A DNA stretch of 16,717 nt from CAIWTU01 sp035686205 (GTDB lineage Bacteria > Desulfobacterota > Desulfuromonadia > Geobacterales > Geobacteraceae). Made by a program: the position numbers and the translations under genes. The stretch spans positions 1-16,717 of the forward strand of contig DASRZQ010000129.1 in the NCBI GenBank assembly GCA_035686205.1, in the 5' to 3' direction. Shown one piece after another: positions 13,115-16,717 of this stretch. The notes under the pieces were generated by a model. It searched no databases and was not told the DNA's origin. It saw nothing but the letters and a program-made list of their open reading frames with translations. Position 1 is the first letter of the stretch. Each line of letters starts with the position of its first letter.

Positions 13115-15682
13115 ATGAGGAACAACGCTGTTGCAAAATTTATCGTTTTGCTTTCTTCACCGGTCCGCTGGTCCGTCCCGGTAGTAGCGGCTGTTGTTTT
13201 GCTGGCGGCCGCCCCCGGCTGGTCGGCCGGGTCAGTCTCCCTGAATGCGCCGCCGGCAGCCCAGGGCAAAATGATCCCGGAACCGGCTAAAACAGCTGCG
13301 CCAGCCGCCATCCCCGTGGCGGAGATAGCACCCAGGGCGATGGAGGTGTCCATACAGCTGCGGACCATTGCCCCTGAGCTTCAGCCCACTCCCGAAGTCG
13401 AAAAGATTCGCGGTTCGATCGACAATATATCGAAACAGTTCGAAATCCAGTTAATCGAGACGATAAACACTCTCCGGGGCCGGATCGCGCTGGCGACCCT
13501 TCAGAACGAGCTGCAGTCGTGGCAGCAAAACCAGCTCCGGATGACGGTCTGGCTTGATGTCCTGACTGCCCGGGCCAAACTGCTCGAGGACGCCCTGGCG
13601 CGCCAGGCGCACATGAAAAAAACCTGGACCCTGACCCTCGATGCCGCACGGTTATCGAATGCTCCCGAACCGGTCATACAGCAGGCGCAGGCAACTCTGG
13701 CCGCTGTTACGTCTACTGAGCCACTCATCAGGAAACGCCTTTCGGAGATACTGGAACTTCAGGGCCGCGTCGCCCGTTCCGAAAATATCTGCGAAAACGC
13801 ACTGACGGAGATTTCCAGTGTACAGCAGAAAGTGGTCGTGGGGACATTTGAACAGGACACCCCCCCGATATGGAGCGCCCGGATTTGGGCACGGGCGAGA
13901 GACGCCGTCCCGGCTAATATCGGCAAAATCGCATCAACCTTCCGGTATGATCTCGACAGTTACGTGACGGACTTGACGCAGCGGATGCCTTTACATGCGG
14001 CAATTCTGGCGGTACTGACCCTCCTTTTCTGCTCGGCGCGTCGACGGGTGCGCCGGTGGCGGGAGGCGGGCAAAGCCGAACTGCCCGCCATGAAGGTATT
14101 CGATCACCCGTTTGCCGCGGCCCTGGTTCTCTGCCTGTTCTTCATGTCGTCCCCTTTTTCGCCATCGACTCCGACAATAAGGCTGTTGTCCCAGACCATC
14201 GCGCTGGCGCCAATGATCGTCCTGGCCAAGTCGACATTCGATGCTCGTCTGGGGTCGGGAATATATCTGCTGGGGATACTGTTTGTCGTCGATGCGGTAC
14301 GTCAGACTCTTGCCGGTGTGCCGGTCGTCGGGCATGCGATACTCGTGTTCGAGTCGCTGCTGGGAATTATAGCGTTGTGGTGGCTGCTGACATTCGGGGG
14401 CTTGCGTTTGCCGGATTCGAAAAAAAACGGTGCGGCGCTGCTCGGCAGCCTGCGATTGCTGGCTATGGTGCTGTTTTCCATATTCTTCGCCAGCCTGGCG
14501 GCCGGGGCAATGGGGTATACAAACCTCGCGCTGCTCCTGATGCCCGGCGTCCTCGTGGGCGGAACGCTGGCGCTGACGCTTTACATATCGGTGCAGGTAG
14601 CCGGCGGAGTTTTGGCTTTTGCCATGCGCACGTGGCCGCTCAGAAAACTGCTGATGGTCCGGAACCATCGCGATTTTCTGGAAAAACGGATTTATCGTAT
14701 TATTGTATGGGTGGCCGTAATCGGCTGGTTGATCCGCTATCTCGACTACATGGGCCTCCTGACGACGACCGTTGCCTACACCAGGAACTTTCTGGAGATA
14801 AGACTGGAGCGGGGCGAAGTCAGCGTGTCCCTGGGCGACATACTGGTATTCTTCCTTACGATTTGGTTCTCTTACCTGCTGTCTTCAAGCTTACGCTTTG
14901 TTCTCCGGGAAGACATATATCCAAGGATGGGAGTCGCACCCGGACAATCATACGCCGCGTCCAGCCTGATTCATTACGCAATCATCGCGACCGGTTTCTT
15001 TGCCGCCATAGGGATGCTCGGGGTCAGCCTCACCAGGGTTACCGTCCTGATCGGCGCCCTCGGCGTAGGCATAGGCTTCGGGCTGCAGAGTATCGTTAAT
15101 AATTTCGTTTCCGGGCTGATCCTTCTTTTCGAGCGGCCCATCCATGTGGGCGACATAATCGAGTTCGGCGACCTGATCGGAGAAGTGCGGCGGATCGGCA
15201 TGCGGACCAGCACGGTTCATACCGCGCGGGGGGCGGACATTATTGTTCCCAATTCCCAGCTCACCACCGAGAGGGTTACTAACTGGACCCTGAGCGACCG
15301 GCTGCGGCGCATCGACCTTCCGCTCGGAGTAAACTACGGAGCAAAGCCGAAAGAGGTGATAAGCATTCTCGAATCCGTATCGGCATCGCATCCGGAGGTT
15401 TTGAAATATCCCGCTCCCCAGGGGCTTTTCGTCGGATACGGAGACAGTTCCATCAACTTCGAGCTTCGGGCATGGACTGACCAGTTTGCCGACTGGCCCA
15501 GGATCAGGAGTGAGCTGGCTACGGCGGTATACGATGCGGTGTACAAGGCAGGGATGACTTTCCCGTTTCCCCAGCGCGAAGTGCACGTGCTGCGGGAAGC
15601 TGATCACGGGCGGGATTCCACGGACGCTGAAGGTGTTTGCCTGACTCCGTCAGGGGAAAGATCGCATGAGGGGCAGGAATGA
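13115..15682 (+). CDS. Large MscS-family mechanosensitive channel
   Basis: This inner-membrane channel of 855 residues opens on membrane tension to release solutes during osmotic downshock. A signal peptide (about 1-38, ending GWSAG) is followed by a Pro/Ala-rich stretch and a periplasmic region (about 70-285) predicted helical with many Gln and Glu residues. About ten hydrophobic segments follow. The last one, from about 638, is the pore helix (LIGALGVGIGFGLQSIVNNFVSG) and leads to the MscS beta domain (FERPIHVGDIIEFGDLIGEV, then TSTVHTARGADIIVPNSQL) and the alpha/beta C-terminal domain to about 830. This is the MscK/MscM-like large class rather than compact MscS. I start at 13115 because MRNNAVAKF begins a proper signal peptide. 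The longer frame from 13019 adds 32 residues unlike a leader and has no ribosome site. It is divergent from tupA with its own promoter. Confidence 0.92.
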   Translation: MRNNAVAKFIVLLSSPVRWSVPVVAAVVLLAAAPGWSAGSVSLNAPPAAQGKMIPEPAKTAAPAAIPVAEIAPRAMEVSIQLRTIAPELQPTPEVEKIRGSIDNISKQFEIQLIETINTLRGRIALATLQNELQSWQQNQLRMTVWLDVLTARAKLLEDALARQAHMKKTWTLTLDAARLSNAPEPVIQQAQATLAAVTSTEPLIRKRLSEILELQGRVARSENICENALTEISSVQQKVVVGTFEQDTPPIWSARIWARARDAVPANIGKIASTFRYDLDSYVTDLTQRMPLHAAILAVLTLLFCSARRRVRRWREAGKAELPAMKVFDHPFAAALVLCLFFMSSPFSPSTPTIRLLSQTIALAPMIVLAKSTFDARLGSGIYLLGILFVVDAVRQTLAGVPVVGHAILVFESLLGIIALWWLLTFGGLRLPDSKKNGAALLGSLRLLAMVLFSIFFASLAAGAMGYTNLALLLMPGVLVGGTLALTLYISVQVAGGVLAFAMRTWPLRKLLMVRNHRDFLEKRIYRIIVWVAVIGWLIRYLDYMGLLTTTVAYTRNFLEIRLERGEVSVSLGDILVFFLTIWFSYLLSSSLRFVLREDIYPRMGVAPGQSYAASSLIHYAIIATGFFAAIGMLGVSLTRVTVLIGALGVGIGFGLQSIVNNFVSGLILLFERPIHVGDIIEFGDLIGEVRRIGMRTSTVHTARGADIIVPNSQLTTERVTNWTLSDRLRRIDLPLGVNYGAKPKEVISILESVSASHPEVLKYPAPQGLFVGYGDSSINFELRAWTDQFADWPRIRSELATAVYDAVYKAGMTFPFPQREVHVLREADHGRDSTDAEGVCLTPSGERSHEGQE

Positions 15683-15715
15683 AAATTGTGCCATTCCGTC
15701 CTGCCCCCTCTGTTT
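15668..15715 (+). terminator. Terminator-like hairpin overlapping the channel gene's end
   Basis: GAGGGGCAGGA (15668-15678) pairs with TCCTGCCCCCTC (15699-15710), one bulged C, and inner bases GGAATG/CATTCC can extend or compete with it. A short TGTTTCT tail follows rather than a clean T run. The left arm is inside the last codons of the channel gene. Confidence 0.55.
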
Positions 15716-15750
15716 CTGCTCTGAGTCTTATTTCTCTTTGCGTTATGATT

Positions 15751-15876
15751 ATTTAGTTAACACAAAGACATAACTGCAATTATACCTGCTGTTGAAGTTT
15801 TCTATGACATTTCCGCTCATCTGGCTCGGCAGTGCTGCCGCACTCCGTCATTACCGCTACTACTGTTTAACTAAAT
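15751..15876. repeat. Inverted repeat at the 3' end of the Big_2 lipoprotein gene
   Basis: ATTTAGTTAAC (15751-15761) and GTTTAACTAAAT (15865-15876) are inverted copies with one extra base, about 100 bases apart. The right arm codes for the last residues of the lipoprotein. Between them lies a small GC-rich palindrome CGGCAGTGCTGCCG near 15829. They may mark the edge of an inserted segment, but no direct repeat confirms this. Confidence 0.35.
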
Positions 15877-16591
15877 TAAATGTGTATGTACCACCAAATC
15901 CACTGTTGTAATTCTCAAAACTTTCTCCCACCATTGTTGCACCTATACCTGTACCTGTGACAGTGCCAGCCCCATAATCATCATTCAAGCCGTTATTGGG
16001 GTCCCAGGGGGCATTGTATGAAAAATGAAAATCCAGCCTATTACCGGACACAGTCCCTGTGAATATGGTACTAGTTGTTGTGTCGCGTAACGTTACCTGC
16101 CCGGTTACGGAGGTACCATTTTGAACCAATTCAAATTGGTAGTCATATAGTATTCCTACCTCTGATTCATGACCAGGATAATAGGTGATTGTATACTTGC
16201 CAATCCAGGTTCCCTGCATATCCCCAGAGCTTCCTGTTCCGGCGGGCACCGTAAGATCCACTACCACTAAACCGGTCGAGCCCGACTTGCTCCCCATGGT
16301 GGCCGTAATCGTCGTGGATCCGGCCGCTACGGTGGTGACCATTCCTGAGGAAGTGATGGTGGCAAAGTTTGCCGCGGAGGAACTCCATGTAACGGATGAT
16401 GTCAGATCCTGCGTGCTGCCGTCCGAGAAAGTGCCGGTCGCTGTATACTGTTTGGGTTGCCCTACGGGGATATTGTTGTTCGCGGGCGTAACGGCAATTG
16501 ACGAAAGCGACTTACCGCCTCCACCACCACCTCCACCACAACTTGCCAGCAAAATAACGGTCGCTAACAGCATTGCATAAATTTTTTTCAT
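15860..16591 (-). CDS. Lipoprotein with poly-Gly linker and Big_2 (bacterial Ig-like) domain
   Basis: This protein of 243 residues has a lipoprotein signal peptide (MKKIYAMLLATVILLASC) with Cys18 lipidated, then eight glycines (19-26) as a flexible linker. Residues 28-112 form a Big_2-type Ig domain: LSSIAVTPANNNIPVGQPKQYTATG, FSDGSTQDLTSSVTWSSS, ATITSSGMVTTVAAGSTTITAT. The C-terminal part (125-243) starts MQGTWIGKYTITY and ends GGTYTFNLVKQ; alternating beta strands suggest a small beta barrel or sandwich of unknown function. It is probably attached to the outer membrane. AGGAGGG five bases before the ATG at 16591 supports this start over the ATG at 16612, which lies upstream of that ribosome site. 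The codon use is more AT- and ACT-rich than its neighbours, compatible with acquisition from elsewhere. Confidence 0.85.
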   Translation of the reverse strand: MKKIYAMLLATVILLASCGGGGGGGGKSLSSIAVTPANNNIPVGQPKQYTATGTFSDGSTQDLTSSVTWSSSAANFATITSSGMVTTVAAGSTTITATMGSKSGSTGLVVVDLTVPAGTGSSGDMQGTWIGKYTITYYPGHESEVGILYDYQFELVQNGTSVTGQVTLRDTTTSTIFTGTVSGNRLDFHFSYNAPWDPNNGLNDDYGAGTVTGTGIGATMVGESFENYNSGFGGTYTFNLVKQ

Positions 16592-16702
16592 ATTACCCTC
16601 CTTTTTGCGCAACTAGTTGTGATGATTGATGTCATTTGTACTAAAGTTTCGATCTAAAAAATTATGATAGTGCCATTATGGTGTTAGCCTAAAAGTATCC
16701 TA

Positions 16703-16717
16703 TGTTAAATCTTAACA
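16703..16717. repeat. Palindrome at the right edge
   Basis: TGTTAA ATC TTAACA is a perfect 6-bp inverted repeat with a 3-base centre, about 110 bases upstream of the Big_2 lipoprotein start. It could be an operator, but the window ends here. The remaining bases 16592-16702 show no clear promoter. Confidence 0.3.

Noticed and set aside
13991..14668. Long antisense frame opposite the MscS-family gene
   Set aside because: It is Gln/Arg/His-rich in the way of shadow frames of hydrophobic coding sequence and has no ribosome site.

Overview
The window looks like chromosomal DNA of a Gram-negative bacterium, most likely a Geobacter-like member of the Desulfobacterota (Deltaproteobacteria). Grounds are a moderately GC-rich coding background, several lipoproteins and secreted envelope proteins, a TupA-type tungstate importer, a DUF2844-family protein, and many short dispersed intergenic repeats. 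This placement is an inference from gene content, not from a marker gene.

Layout. (1) 222-3735, plus strand: three glycolytic genes in a row, pyruvate kinase (pyk), 2,3-bisphosphoglycerate-dependent phosphoglycerate mutase (gpmA) and glyceraldehyde-3-phosphate dehydrogenase (gap), separated by gaps that carry unusual 7-bp tandem repeats. (2) 3941-5508: a membrane sensor histidine kinase and a single-domain response regulator, overlapping by 4 bp. (3) 5509-5685: a 177-bp MITE-like element inserted directly after the regulator's stop codon. (4) 5736-7628: a lipoprotein alpha/beta hydrolase and a small secreted Gly/Tyr/His-rich protein, ended by a clear intrinsic terminator. (5) 7745-8101, minus strand: a small lipoprotein gene interrupted by one in-frame TGA. 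(6) 8102-8672: a repeat-rich intergenic stretch with a possible ECF sigma promoter and a start-less open frame. (7) 8673-9131, plus strand: a DUF2844 protein; 9215-9586, minus strand: a small two-helix membrane protein. (8) 9744-9921: a second copy of the MITE-like element. (9) 10092-12755, minus strand: the tungstate ABC transporter operon tupA-tupB-tupC, with a ModE-like palindrome upstream. (10) 13115-15682, plus strand: a large MscS-family mechanosensitive channel. (11) 15860-16591, minus strand: a lipoprotein with a poly-Gly linker and a bacterial Ig-like (Big_2) domain.

How it fits together. The glycolytic genes cover lower-glycolysis/gluconeogenesis steps and may be co-expressed, though the gaps between them could carry processing or attenuation structures. 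The kinase and regulator form one translationally coupled two-component pair with no DNA-binding output domain. TupABC is a complete importer (binding protein, permease, ATPase with a C-terminal Mop/TOBE domain) and is probably metal-repressed.

The best new-looking signals are: the pair of about 178-bp elements, each with terminal inverted repeats and a perfect 5-bp target duplication (GTAAA and AATAA); the complementary heptamer arrays between pyk and gpmA, which could fold into an uninterrupted 21-bp RNA stem; and the in-frame TGA in an otherwise intact lipoprotein frame. I found no large undescribed multi-gene defence or biosynthetic system.
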